A stretch of 64,000 nucleotides of DNA, from assembly GCA_016713275.1 (NCBI GenBank), contig JADJPL010000011.1, positions 172,892-236,891 of the forward strand. Direction: 5' to 3'. Source of the DNA: Haliscomenobacter sp. (GTDB taxonomy: Bacteria; Bacteroidota; Bacteroidia; Chitinophagales; Saprospiraceae). This document shows positions 1 to 9,700 of this stretch, one piece after another. Position 1 is the first letter of the stretch; the number at the start of each line of letters is the position of its first letter. Position numbers and translations under genes: made by a program. A model generated the notes under the pieces. The model ran no database searches. It was not told the DNA's origin and worked only from the letters and a program-made list of their open reading frames with translations.

Positions 1-415
1 TTTTTGATGTTTAAGGTGGCCGGATTGGTTTCCGTTTCGCTACTGATTTTTTCTGGTAAAAAAGGTGAAGTACCGCACCCTGCTGTACGGCACTACGGCC
101 ATCGGAGTGCTTTTGCCTCTATCCCTTCTGCTCATTCCCGAAAAATGGATTTTATTTCCCGTCTTTCTTGTTGGAGGGGTTTCGGTTTCGGTTTACTCCA
201 TTTCGATGAACGGGGTCCTGCTGGAATTATCCGGCAACCACAACCGGGCGTTGTATTCGGGGATTGCCGGGGCGGGGAACTTGTTGCCTGCGCTGTTTCC
301 TCTGGCAGGGGGATGGCTGATCCAGCATCATGGGTTTCCTGCCTTCCTGATCCTGTACATGGTAATTCTGGCTTTGTCGGGGTATTTCGTGCATAAAGTC
401 AACTGCCAGAAATAG
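1..415 (+). CDS. MFS transporter, C-terminal part (5' truncated, one frameshift)
   Basis: Only the last ~135 residues of a membrane transporter are inside the window. Hydrophobic segments with short charged loops (for example VAGLVSVSLLIFSGKK, then IGVLLPLSLLLIP, ending FLILYMVILALSGYFVHK) fit the last helices of a major facilitator superfamily protein. The reading frame changes at about 58-65: frame 1 is open from base 1 through the A6 run, and the continuation is in frame 2 (VKYRTLLYG...). One extra base in or beside the A6/GG run explains it, because frame 2 has stops at 5-7 and 44-46. Substrate cannot be told. It converges on the pseudouridine synthase gene, 5 bp away. Confidence 0.7.
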
Positions 416-420
416 AACCT

Positions 421-1248
421 TTACTTTCCGGTGAAGTGTTTGAGCATGAGGACTTCCTTTGGTCTAAGGTGGCGGAAAAACCCCCGGGGAAGGTCTTTCT
501 TGGTCAACCCTCCCAGGTACATCCGGTCGAGCCGGACGACCTCATAGCCCAGGTGTTCAAAGATGCGGCGCACGATCCTGTTTCGGCCAACGTGGATGAG
601 GATCGTCACGGTATTTTTCCCTTTATCGGGGAGGTAGTGAATGGCATCCACCTTGACGGGCCCGTCGTCGAGGGTCAAACCTTCCCGGATGCGTTGCAGG
701 TCTTCTTCCCGAAGGTTTTTGTCGAGAGTAGCCTCGTATTGCTTTTGCATTTTGAATCCAGGATGGGTCATTTTCTGGGCTAGTTCGCCGTCGTTGGTAA
801 GCAGGAGCAGGCCGGTGGTGTCGCGATCGAGGCGGCCGACGGGAAAAACGCGTTCTGCAATTTTTCCTTTCAGCAGGTCCATAACGGTTTTGCGGCCCCG
901 CTCGTCCTGAACGGTGGTGATCAGGCCCTTGGGTTTGTTCAGGAGCAGGTAAACTTTGCGTTCTTCCGGCCGGATGACTTTTTCCTTGTAACGGACTACA
1001 TCGCCCTCCTGAATCTGGTAGAATGGTTCCAGCACCACTTTTCCGTTCACGGCTACGGCGCCTTCTTTGACCAGATCGGCCGCTTGCCGGCGGCTGCATA
1101 TGCCGCAATGGGCGACGTATTTATTGAGACGCATTCCGACGACCGGCTCTGCTTCTTCCCGGACCGGCGTTGATTTTCCCACCGGTCTGTTTTGTTTTGC
1201 CATCCGGATTCTTGGTTGAGCCGGTTTACGGGGCGCCTGTTTTGCCAT
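421..1248 (-). CDS. rluB: 23S rRNA pseudouridine synthase, RsuA/RluB family
   Basis: Converts a uridine in 23S rRNA to pseudouridine. A basic, Lys/Arg/Pro-rich tail (residues 1-38) precedes an S4 RNA-binding domain (about 39-100, MRLNKYVAHCGICSRRQAADL). The catalytic domain follows, with the family signature VGRLDRDTTGLLLLTNDG; the nucleophilic Asp is D141. The C-terminal GRNRIVRRIFEHLGYEV motif is also present. At 275 aa it is normal for Bacteroidota RluB. ATG at 1248 was chosen; an in-frame ATG at residue 16 is an alternative. A second, RluF-type paralogue lies at 21.9 kb, so the two probably modify different uridines. RluB versus RsuA assignment is by overall family resemblance only. Confidence 0.9.
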   Translation of the reverse strand: MAKQAPRKPAQPRIRMAKQNRPVGKSTPVREEAEPVVGMRLNKYVAHCGICSRRQAADLVKEGAVAVNGKVVLEPFYQIQEGDVVRYKEKVIRPEERKVYLLLNKPKGLITTVQDERGRKTVMDLLKGKIAERVFPVGRLDRDTTGLLLLTNDGELAQKMTHPGFKMQKQYEATLDKNLREEDLQRIREGLTLDDGPVKVDAIHYLPDKGKNTVTILIHVGRNRIVRRIFEHLGYEVVRLDRMYLGGLTKKDLPRGFFRHLRPKEVLMLKHFTGK

Positions 1249-1285
1249 ACTTGGTATTTAGGAGGCGAAATTACAGTTTTAAGGG

Positions 1286-2836
1286 CTAATTCTCCCATTT
1301 AAGCGACGGCTGCTTCCGAAGTTCTTCCCAATCCATGCCGACGAGGAAATTCTGGAGCAGGGCAGGGCCTTCCCCAAAGACCAGCAATTCCCGGGCGCCC
1401 AGATCCCAGCAGTGGGTGGTCCAGATCCGGGCAATGGATTTGCTCCGCAGCAAGCGCGTCAGGTTATATAACGTCACTTGTCCGCCAATCGTTATTTCGG
1501 CGGCGATCATAACGCCATCTTCCCCCCAGTATCGGTCGAGGCTGCGCTGGTTGCCCGGCGAGGCATGGTTGTCGGCCAGGTCATTAAACAGCAAATACCA
1601 TCGGTCTCCTCGCGGCAAAAGCTTATAAGAGAAAGGAGAGAACACGTTTTCGTTATACGTTTCCGCCTGGCGTTTCGGCACCCGGCGGATCCACTCCAGG
1701 CGGTTGAGTTCCGGCTGGATCCGCATTACCAGCACGTCGTTGTATTCAAAAACATTTTCGGTGCGCTGGTAATACTCCTGCTGGGCAAAAATCAGCACGC
1801 TACCGTCCGGGAGGCGCTCGGTTTTGTTTACGGCATAGGATTCAAAACGGTGCCTGTTGGCGTTAAAAATCCCATCCCCACCTGGATAAAGAAACGCCGA
1901 CTGGTAGGTTTCTTTATCGATCGGGATGAACGTCTGCGTCATCTTTCCACCCGCCGGGGGAATATGAAAGAAATACACGCCCAGGTGGATTTCCTTGCCG
2001 GGGTCCTGGTAAAAGGCGGCACCCGACATGGCGTTTCCCGGCGCTGGATCGATATGTAGCCCCCGCAAGGTTTTCCCTGCCGGGTTCAGGTCGTAAATGA
2101 GCATGTTCTCCTCTTCGTTCTCTGCTCCCAGCACGAAATAGTCGATTTTGGATTCATCGATGTAGGCGCCAACTTTTCCCGTATAATTTTCACAGAGGAG
2201 GAAGGCCCGCCCGTCGTCGGTCAGCCGGCTGCTGTAGATGTACAGGCTTTCATTTTTGTAGGGCAGCACGTAGCGTTGTTTCCAAAGGGTGTCCAGCTTC
2301 TGGTCCATCACGGTGATGGTCACGCGGGCGGGATCCTCCGGCAGGGTATAGGTCCAGGAGTAGAACATCACCTTGGTGTTGTCGGGTGAAAGGGCGTAGC
2401 CAAACGGAACCCGGTACAGTTCCGGGGTATAGGCTTCGTCTACCAGGAGGGCCTCTGTGGTTTGGAAGTCTGGTACTGCAAATTGCTGCAACAGCAGGTG
2501 GTTTCGCTTTGGGCCGGGATAGTAGAGCGAGGTGAGCACCTGCAAGCGGCCATTCCAGGCAAAAGCGCCTTCGAATTTGGCCCGGATTCCCTGGCGTTCC
2601 AGAGGGATGACCTCTTCGAATGCCGATTGGTTGTCGGGGGTGAAAAAGTTGAGCCGCATCCCCCTGGGACTCTTCAGGTCATCCAGGAATATTGCTGCAA
2701 AGCCCTGATCGCCAAAAGGAATCACCTCCCGGAGGACGAAACCGCCGTACTTCGGTTGGGCGAATGTACCAAAAGAAGACGCCATCGCAAGGGCAAGAAA
2801 GAGCCCCGCCAAAATATGCAGATACCAGCGTTTCAT
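1286..2836 (-). CDS. Secreted protein of unknown function
   Basis: A 516-aa protein with a clear signal peptide (MKRWYLHILAGLFLALAMAS..., cleavage near SFGTFAQ). The frame is open 19 codons further upstream, but the ATG at 2836 places the signal peptide at the N-terminus, so it is preferred. The mature part is rich in Tyr, Trp and short beta-strand-like stretches separated by Asp/Gly turns. This suggests a beta-propeller or similar all-beta fold, but I recognise no family motif or catalytic residues. It lies 37 bp upstream of rluB on the same strand and is probably exported to the periplasm or surface. Confidence 0.7.
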   Translation of the reverse strand: MKRWYLHILAGLFLALAMASSFGTFAQPKYGGFVLREVIPFGDQGFAAIFLDDLKSPRGMRLNFFTPDNQSAFEEVIPLERQGIRAKFEGAFAWNGRLQVLTSLYYPGPKRNHLLLQQFAVPDFQTTEALLVDEAYTPELYRVPFGYALSPDNTKVMFYSWTYTLPEDPARVTITVMDQKLDTLWKQRYVLPYKNESLYIYSSRLTDDGRAFLLCENYTGKVGAYIDESKIDYFVLGAENEEENMLIYDLNPAGKTLRGLHIDPAPGNAMSGAAFYQDPGKEIHLGVYFFHIPPAGGKMTQTFIPIDKETYQSAFLYPGGDGIFNANRHRFESYAVNKTERLPDGSVLIFAQQEYYQRTENVFEYNDVLVMRIQPELNRLEWIRRVPKRQAETYNENVFSPFSYKLLPRGDRWYLLFNDLADNHASPGNQRSLDRYWGEDGVMIAAEITIGGQVTLYNLTRLLRSKSIARIWTTHCWDLGARELLVFGEGPALLQNFLVGMDWEELRKQPSLKWEN

Positions 2837-2952
2837 ACGTTTTTCCTTACAAGTTCCGATAAAAACCCGGAAGTTGCCAATGCGAACGGCCATGGAACGC
2901 GTTAAAGAGGAAAAAAGGTTTTAACGTTTTCTTTTTAAGAAAAAGGGCAACG

Positions 2953-4605
2953 TCAACGCGCCAGTTCGCAGAGCAGCCATTGATCGGGGTCTACTACCGG
3001 CTGCACGCCGGCGCCCAGCTTCACCACGACGCCCTCGGCAGTCACCTGAACGCGTTGTTTTTTCCCATTCATTTCCACCTCTACCGGCATAGGGAACGGC
3101 AGGTTGCCGGGCGATTCCCAGCGCAACGTAAGCTGCCCTTCTTCCACTCTGGAATACAGCTTGGGCAAAGCCGGCTGCCGGAGATACACATCGAAGAACC
3201 AATCCAGATCCTGTCCGGAAACCGTTTCGCAGAGGAGCAGGAAATCGTCCGTAGTAACAAAACGGCATTGGCGGCCGTCGGTGATTTTCTCCAAGGCCGG
3301 ATTGGGGTAGGCCATTTGCCGGAGGGCTTTGAAGAATGCCTGGTCTCCGATGACTCCCCGGAGGGCGTGCAGGATGTAGGACCCTTTGTTGTAGATCGGC
3401 GCCCGGTAAATTTCATCCGACGTTTTGATTTCTCTGGGGGCTACGGCGAGGGTGTTGGAGAACCGGCGCTGGTTTCTCATGAACGTCTGATAGCCCTCTT
3501 TTCCCTGTTTTTCTTCAACGTAAAGCGCCTGCATGTAGGAGCAAAAGCCCTCGTGGATCCACATATCGCGCCAATCGGAGTTTGTCACAAGGTTGCCCCA
3601 CCATTCGTGTCCAAATTCGTGGTGGTGGAGCGCGTCAAACCCCCAGTCGCGTCCCCCTGTCATGGCGCCATTGTTGAAGTTGGCGCCATAGGCAATGATC
3701 GATTGGTGCTCCATGCCCAGGTGCGGGGTTTGCGCTACCCCGTATTTGTCTTTGCGGAAAGGATACGGGCCGAGCAGCTTTTCGTAAAAGCGGATATGGT
3801 CTTTGATTTCCTCAAATAGCTTCAGGCCCTTGTCGTAATCTTCCGGAAGGACGTAAAAAACCACCGGGAAGGGGTCCCCGGCTACGCTGGTATACTTCCC
3901 TTCGATCATCCGGTACGGGGCTATATTCAACGCGACGTTGTAGGTGTTGATTGGATTGGAAATATACCAGTGAAAGGTCTTGGTTTGGTCCGGATGGTTT
4001 TCGGCGCCCAACAGCCTGCCGTTGCATGCCGCTACCAGATCCCCTGGGACGCGGACATGGAGCGCCATGGAATCCGGCTCATCCGATACGTGGTCTTTGA
4101 CCGGCCACCAGACATCAGCGCCTTCCCCCTGGCAACTGGTTGCAATCCAGTGCGCGCCGGAGGGCGTTTTCTTCCAGTCGAATCCGCCCTGCCAGGGTGC
4201 TCTGGGCGCTACCCGGGGTTGGCCCCCGTAAGCCACGGCTACCCGGAACGATTCTCCACGCTGCCGGGTATGGCGCAGGTTGATCCAGAGCTTTCCTCCT
4301 GCTCTTCTGAACGACAACGGCAACCGCTGCCCTCCCGGAAGCCTTTCTTCGATACTCCGCACGGCGAGCAGCGTGTCCAGATCCAGCACGAACTCGTGCA
4401 TGGGATGGGCTACGGTGGCCCGCGCTTCCAACACGCCTTCTATGCGGCGTTCGTCCGGGAAAACCTGGACGCTCAGGTCGTAGAAGGTAATGTCATACCC
4501 TGCTTGTTCGGTCATCAACGGGCCGCCGGAATCGAGGATTGCCGTTTGGGCCAGGATGCCTGAATACATCAGGAGGAAGCACACACTTACGGTGAATCGG
4601 GTCAT
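2953..4605 (-). CDS. Secreted M1-family metalloaminopeptidase
   Basis: A zinc aminopeptidase of the gluzincin M1 clan. From the chosen ATG (4605) the 550-aa protein has a signal peptide (MTRFTVSVCFLLMYSGILAQ), then the N-terminal beta domain. The substrate-recognition GMEHQ element is at about 297-301 (GxMEN in classical members). The zinc site HEFGHEWWGN is at about 329-338, followed by the third ligand in WIHEGF. The large C-terminal helical domain IV of E. coli PepN-type enzymes is missing, as in many short Bacteroidota members. An upstream start at 4650 would overlap the phosphohexomutase by 4 bp but would bury the signal peptide. Likely a peptide scavenger outside the cytoplasm. Confidence 0.9.
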   Translation of the reverse strand: MTRFTVSVCFLLMYSGILAQTAILDSGGPLMTEQAGYDITFYDLSVQVFPDERRIEGVLEARATVAHPMHEFVLDLDTLLAVRSIEERLPGGQRLPLSFRRAGGKLWINLRHTRQRGESFRVAVAYGGQPRVAPRAPWQGGFDWKKTPSGAHWIATSCQGEGADVWWPVKDHVSDEPDSMALHVRVPGDLVAACNGRLLGAENHPDQTKTFHWYISNPINTYNVALNIAPYRMIEGKYTSVAGDPFPVVFYVLPEDYDKGLKLFEEIKDHIRFYEKLLGPYPFRKDKYGVAQTPHLGMEHQSIIAYGANFNNGAMTGGRDWGFDALHHHEFGHEWWGNLVTNSDWRDMWIHEGFCSYMQALYVEEKQGKEGYQTFMRNQRRFSNTLAVAPREIKTSDEIYRAPIYNKGSYILHALRGVIGDQAFFKALRQMAYPNPALEKITDGRQCRFVTTDDFLLLCETVSGQDLDWFFDVYLRQPALPKLYSRVEEGQLTLRWESPGNLPFPMPVEVEMNGKKQRVQVTAEGVVVKLGAGVQPVVDPDQWLLCELAR

Positions 4606-4646
4606 ATGGATAGGGAATTTGAATTTGGGGTGCACTATAACCAGCT

Positions 4647-6401
4647 TCACACCAGCCCCAAATCCTGTTGAATGATCTTTACTTTTTCCTTCAGGGAAGC
4701 CAGGGTAGCGTCGAAGTCCTCTGCGCGGGTGAGCGGGGCGTGCACGGAAACGTAAAACTTGATCTTGGGCTCGGTGCCGCTTGGCCTGGCGGAAACTTTG
4801 GTTCCATCTTCCAGGATGAGCTGGATCACATTGGAACGCTCGATACCCATTCCTTCCGGGATTGGGACAACGTGCCCGCTGCGAAGATCCTTCCGACTCA
4901 AGTTGAGGTAGTCCAGCACCTCTACCGGGGCCGAACCGGCAACAGAAGCGGGGAGGTTGGTCCGCAAATCGGTCATCATGCGCTGGATCTCCTCGGCGCC
5001 GGCTTTTCCTTTGCGGGTCAGGGAAACCAGACCTTCGTAATAGAAGCCGTGCTTCATGTACATTTCCAGGAGGAAATCAAAAAGTGTGAGCCCATGGTCT
5101 TTGGCAAAGGCGGTCATTTCGGCGATCATGGCGCAGGAGGCAACGGCGTCTTTGTCGCGCACGGCATCGCCGATCAGGTATCCGTAGCTTTCCTCTCCGC
5201 CCGCGATAAATTGTTGTTTGCCCTCCAGTTCGCGGATTACCTGGGCGATAAATTTGAACCCCGTCAGCGTGTTATAGCAGGGTACTTCGTAAGCGGCGCA
5301 CATGGCGTCGATGAGGTTGGTGGTAACGATGGTTTTGGAAACAAATTCCTTTCCCGTCAATCTTCCCGCCTGTTTCCATGCTTGTAGCAGGTAGAAAATG
5401 ACCAGGCTGGCCATTTGATTGCCGTTGAGGAGCTGCCATTCGCCTTTTTTGTTTTTCACGGCGGCGCCTACGCGGTCGGCGTCGGGATCTGTAGCGATGA
5501 CCAGGTCGGCATCCAGGGCTTTGGCAAGGTTCATGGCCATCGTCATGGCCTCCTGCTCTTCGGGGTTGGGGTACACCCCGGTGGGGAACTTCCCGTCCGG
5601 AGTAGCTTGTTCCTGAACGATGTGCACATTCGCAAATCCCAGCAATTCCAGGGCTTTAGGCACCATGGTGATGCCGGTTCCGTGGATCGGCGTAAAGACG
5701 ATCTTCAGGTCTTTCTGCCGCTGAATAGCGCCAGGATTAATGCTGTTGGCGACAATGGTTTGGAGAAATGCCTGGTCGATCTCCGCTCCGATCGCGGAGA
5801 TCAAATCCGGATTGCCGGCGAAGCGGATTGAATCCACTGAATGGATTTTATTCACCTCCGCGACGATGTTGACATCGTGGGGTGCGACTACCTGCGACCC
5901 ATCGGTCCAGTAGGCTTTATATCCATTGTACTCCTTAGGGTTGTGGGAAGCGGTAATGACGACCCCGCTCTGACAGCCCAGGTGGCGGATGGCGAACGAA
6001 AGTTCGGGGGTAGGCCGGAGCGCGTCAAAGAGGAAAACGCGGATTCCATTCCCGCTGAAGACATGGGCTGTGATGCGGGCAAATTCGGGCGACATGTTCC
6101 GGCTATCATGCGCAATCGCGACTTTGATTTCCTGGCCTGGAAAATTTTGCAGCAGGTAATTCGCCAATCCCTGGGTGGCAGCCCCGACGGTATACCGGTT
6201 CATTTTGTTAGAGCCTACGCCAATGACGCCGCGCAGGCCTCCTGTGCCAAACTCAAGGTCTTTGTAAAACGCGTCGGTCAGTTCGGTTTCGTTTTGGGCA
6301 TCGATAAGCGCCTGGATGGTAGCTTTTGTTTCGGCGTCGTAATTACCTTCCAGCCAGGTCTGGATGCGTTGGCGTACACTAGGTTCGAGACGGGTTAACA
6401 T
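4647..6401 (-). CDS. Phosphoglucomutase/phosphomannomutase (alpha-D-phosphohexomutase)
   Basis: Interconverts hexose 1- and 6-phosphates in the cytoplasm through a phosphoserine intermediate. Diagnostic motifs are intact: the active-site serine loop TASHNP (150-155), the Mg2+ loop DPDADR (305-310), the sugar-binding GGEESYGY loop, and the C-terminal phosphate-binding RPSGTEPKIKFY. At 584 aa it is the long Bacteroidota/Firmicutes type. Start ATG 6401. A Bacteroidota -7 element (TAGTTTTG) lies 40 bp upstream. Specificity for glucose versus mannose cannot be decided from sequence. Confidence 0.93.
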   Translation of the reverse strand: MLTRLEPSVRQRIQTWLEGNYDAETKATIQALIDAQNETELTDAFYKDLEFGTGGLRGVIGVGSNKMNRYTVGAATQGLANYLLQNFPGQEIKVAIAHDSRNMSPEFARITAHVFSGNGIRVFLFDALRPTPELSFAIRHLGCQSGVVITASHNPKEYNGYKAYWTDGSQVVAPHDVNIVAEVNKIHSVDSIRFAGNPDLISAIGAEIDQAFLQTIVANSINPGAIQRQKDLKIVFTPIHGTGITMVPKALELLGFANVHIVQEQATPDGKFPTGVYPNPEEQEAMTMAMNLAKALDADLVIATDPDADRVGAAVKNKKGEWQLLNGNQMASLVIFYLLQAWKQAGRLTGKEFVSKTIVTTNLIDAMCAAYEVPCYNTLTGFKFIAQVIRELEGKQQFIAGGEESYGYLIGDAVRDKDAVASCAMIAEMTAFAKDHGLTLFDFLLEMYMKHGFYYEGLVSLTRKGKAGAEEIQRMMTDLRTNLPASVAGSAPVEVLDYLNLSRKDLRSGHVVPIPEGMGIERSNVIQLILEDGTKVSARPSGTEPKIKFYVSVHAPLTRAEDFDATLASLKEKVKIIQQDLGLV

Positions 6402-6440
6402 GGGTTGCGGGTTTGGGTTAAAAAAAACATTGGGTCCTTA

Positions 6441-6448
6441 CAAAACTA
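6441..6448 (-). promoter_or_regulatory. Candidate -7 element for the phosphohexomutase gene
   Basis: The minus strand reads TAGTTTTG, a perfect match to the Bacteroidota -7 consensus TAnnTTTG, 40 bp before the ATG. No TTG is seen at the usual -33 distance, so this is a half-supported promoter. Confidence 0.35.
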
Positions 6449-6569
6449 AGGTTTTTACGACGCTTTTTCCATACATAGCCCGTATCTTAAATCCGAACTT
6501 CCTCACCTCATTGTTTCCCAACAATCGTGGCCTGGTTCAATAATCTGGCCAACCCTCAGGGTTCTGTTT

Positions 6570-6762
6570 CTGCGTAACCCCGCAACCCCGCAACCCCGCA
6601 CCTTCGCAACCCCGAACCTTCGTAACCCCGAACCTTCAAAACTCCGCAACTTCGTAACCCCGCAACTTCGTAACCTCGCAACTTCGTAACCCCGCAACTT
6701 CGTAACCCCGCAACCTCGTAACCTCGTAACCTCGTAACCTCGTAACCCCGCAACCTCGCACC
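6570..6762. repeat. Intergenic degenerate tandem repeat, array 1
   Basis: About 190 bp of short, imperfect repeats of the type CCCCGCAACTTCGTAA and CCTCGTAA. The array begins within 6 bp of the stop codon of the GH3/beta-lactamase gene (stop at 6768) and runs towards the phosphohexomutase promoter. It has no start or RBS and its translations are repetitive (GYEVARLRSCGV-like), so it is not taken as coding. The rest of the 6402-6767 gap holds only the candidate -7 box. Confidence 0.8.
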
Positions 6763-6767
6763 TTTAA

Positions 6768-9700
6768 TCAGTCAATCGTAAACACCGGTTGCTCCAGCCT
6801 GGTGAGGTAGAATGGCTCGGGGCGGTTGAACAGGGCGTCGTATACTGCATTTTGCATCCGGTTCCGGATGGCGAGCTTGTTGAGGCGGTAATTGCGCATG
6901 GAAGGGAAGGTCCGGTTGGCCAGGAAGATGAACACCAGTTCCTCTTCGGGATCGGCCCAGGCGCAAACTCCGGTAAAGCCGATATGCCCAAAGGTGCGTT
7001 CAGACACGCGGGAGGAAACATTCGGCGGGTATTTGCTGCCGATGGGGAGCATGTCGAACCCCAAAGCCCGGCGATTGCTTTGCGGATGCCGGGTCAGGAA
7101 CTTTTTCACCGTATTCGGGTCGAAAAAGCGGTCGCCCCCATAGGCTCCATTTTGGAGGAGCATTTGCATCAGCACGGCCAGGTCGCCGGCATTGGAGAAC
7201 AACCCGGCATGGCCGCTTACTCCGCCCAGCATGGCGGCGCCCATGTCGTGGACATAGCCCTGGATGCGTTGTTTGCGAAAGTAGTTATCCTCCTCCGTTG
7301 GGGGAATCCGGTCGAGGGGAATCGATTGCAAGGGGTTGAAGGTCGTGGTTTGAAGCCCGAGAGGGCAGTAAAACTGGTACTGGACATACTGGTCCAGCGG
7401 CTTGCCTGATAAGGATTTAACCAGCCTGCTAAACAAAAAAAAGCCCAGGTCGCTGTATTTGTACCCGCTGCCTTCGAGTAATTCCGAATTATAGACCATA
7501 TTCCAGATGGAGTCCATAAAATCCTGGCGCAGGAATAATTTCTCGGTGACGGGCACCGTAAACGCGTCTTCTGCCACGGCGTGGTAGAAGTCGGGCGAAG
7601 GGGCCAGCTTTTTGGGCTCCACGGGGGCCATGGTTTTTTCAAAAAAAGGGAGCCATTCTTTAAACCGGGCCCGGTGGGCCATAATATCCGCGATAACCGC
7701 CTTTTGTTTGTTGGTGTTTTGCAGTTCGGGCAGGTATTCGCTCAAGGGTTTATAAATATCGAGTTTTCCTTCGTCGTGAAGACGCATCAAGGAAAGGGTG
7801 GTCGCTGCGATCTTCGTAACGGAAGCCAGGTCATACACATCGTCCGGTTGAACGGGGTGCTTGATCAGGTACGTATGGTCGCCAAAAGCTTCGTGGTACA
7901 CGATTTGTCCTTTTCTGGCTACGAGCACTACGCAGCCAGGAGTAGCGCCCCCTTCGATCGCCTGGTTGGCGATCCGGGCGATCCTGGCCAGGGTGTCGCT
8001 GTTCAACCCGACTTCCTCGGGAATCGTATAGCCCATCCGGTTGAGAGAAGGCGTTTCGACGCCGGTATTGTACCGGCTTTTAGGCGAAGCGGTAACAGGG
8101 AGCCGGCCGGTAAGGGCAAACGCCCCAAACAACGCCTGAGCAGACAGGTCTTGCACGACCGGATCTTCTTCGTACGCCTGAAGCACCCATTCGAAATCGT
8201 CCAGGTTTTTCAACGCGTAAGGAGAGCCAAATGCCACTACGACGACCCGGGTACGCTGGTTCAGGGCATGGAGAAACGCCAGGCTGCTGGCGCTTAGGCC
8301 AAAATTCTGAGCGGCGGACGCCGTCATGCTGTGAAGACCGACGATCACTGCCTCCTGGCGTCCGAGCTGGTTTAGCAATTCAGCCTGGCGCTCCGGCGAA
8401 ATATCCTTGCCGGTTTGCAGGTGGACCATTTTTCCATAGGAAGCCAGCCGTTTCTGGAAGGGCGTCTCGGAGGAAGCCCCGATGCTCAGGGAAGCCATAT
8501 TCAGAGTGTCAATCCGGCGGAAAGGGATGAGTTGGTCTTTGTTCCGCACGAGGGTCAGGGCGTTGCGGATCAGCTCCCGGCGCAGCACTTCGGCCTCGGG
8601 GGAATTGAGTTCCTTGCGCACGTTGGGAACAGGAACATCCGTCCATTGGTTCAGCCCCAGGCGGTACTTGGCCCGGAGTACGCGGCGCACGCTTTCCATG
8701 ACCTGTTCGCGGTCGAGGCGGCTATCCGACATATAGGCTTTGATTTCGCGCAGCGCAGCGGCAAGATCTTCTGGCAGGCAAAGCACGTCGTTGCCTGCCA
8801 GCAGTGCTTCGGCTTCAACAACCCCACTGGCATGGTGTTTGGTGACACCTTTCATCTCCAGTGCGTCGGTAAAAATGAGCCCTTTGAAGCCCAGTTCGCG
8901 GCGAAGGAGGTTGGTCACGGTATTTCTGGATAGGGTAGTGGGCCGGTTTTCCCGGTCGTCGAGCGCGGGTACCTGTAGATGGGCCACCATCATACTTCCG
9001 ATGCCGTAGTCGGACAAAGCCCGGAAGGGATATAGTTCGATGCTATCCAGCCGGTAGCGGTCGTGATTGATCACCGGCAGGTCGTAGTGCGAGTCCACGT
9101 CGGTATCGCCGTGCCCGGGGAAGTGTTTGGCGCAAGCCATCACGTCGACGTCCTGCATCCCCTTCATGTACATATAACTTTTGATAGCCACGTTGTAGCG
9201 GTCTTCGCCGAAGGAGCGGGTATGGATCACCGGGTTGGCGGCGTTGTTGTTGATGTCGGCCACCGGAGCGAAATTCACCTGAACGCCGGCGCGGCGCATT
9301 TGCCTGCCGATCTCCCGGCCCATCCGGTAGATCAGGTCGTTGTTCTGGATAGCGCCGAGCATGAGCTGGCGGGGAAAACTGATGGTCGATTCCTTCATGC
9401 GCATGCCGAGGCCCCATTCGCCGTCGATAGCCACCATCAGCGGCAATTTGGACAAGTGCTGGTACTGATTGATCAGTTCTACCTGCTTTTCCGGGGTACC
9501 CTGAAAAAAGCACAGAGAACCTACCTGATAGTCGCGAATGAGCGACTCGACCAGCGCCACGTGGTCGGGGCCTTTGTCGGAATGCGCCCGGATCATAAAC
9601 AATTGACCGATGCGCTGGTCTTCGCTCAGCGAATTAAATACGGAATCCACCCAATACTGCTCTTTGGCGTCGCCTGAAGGAAGGAGCGCAAAGCGGTGCT

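Noticed and set aside
6503..6753. Two overlapping ORFs of 64-65 aa over repeat array 1
   Set aside because: Their sequences are only the translated repeat (GYEVARLRSCGV-like) and there is no start context or family match.
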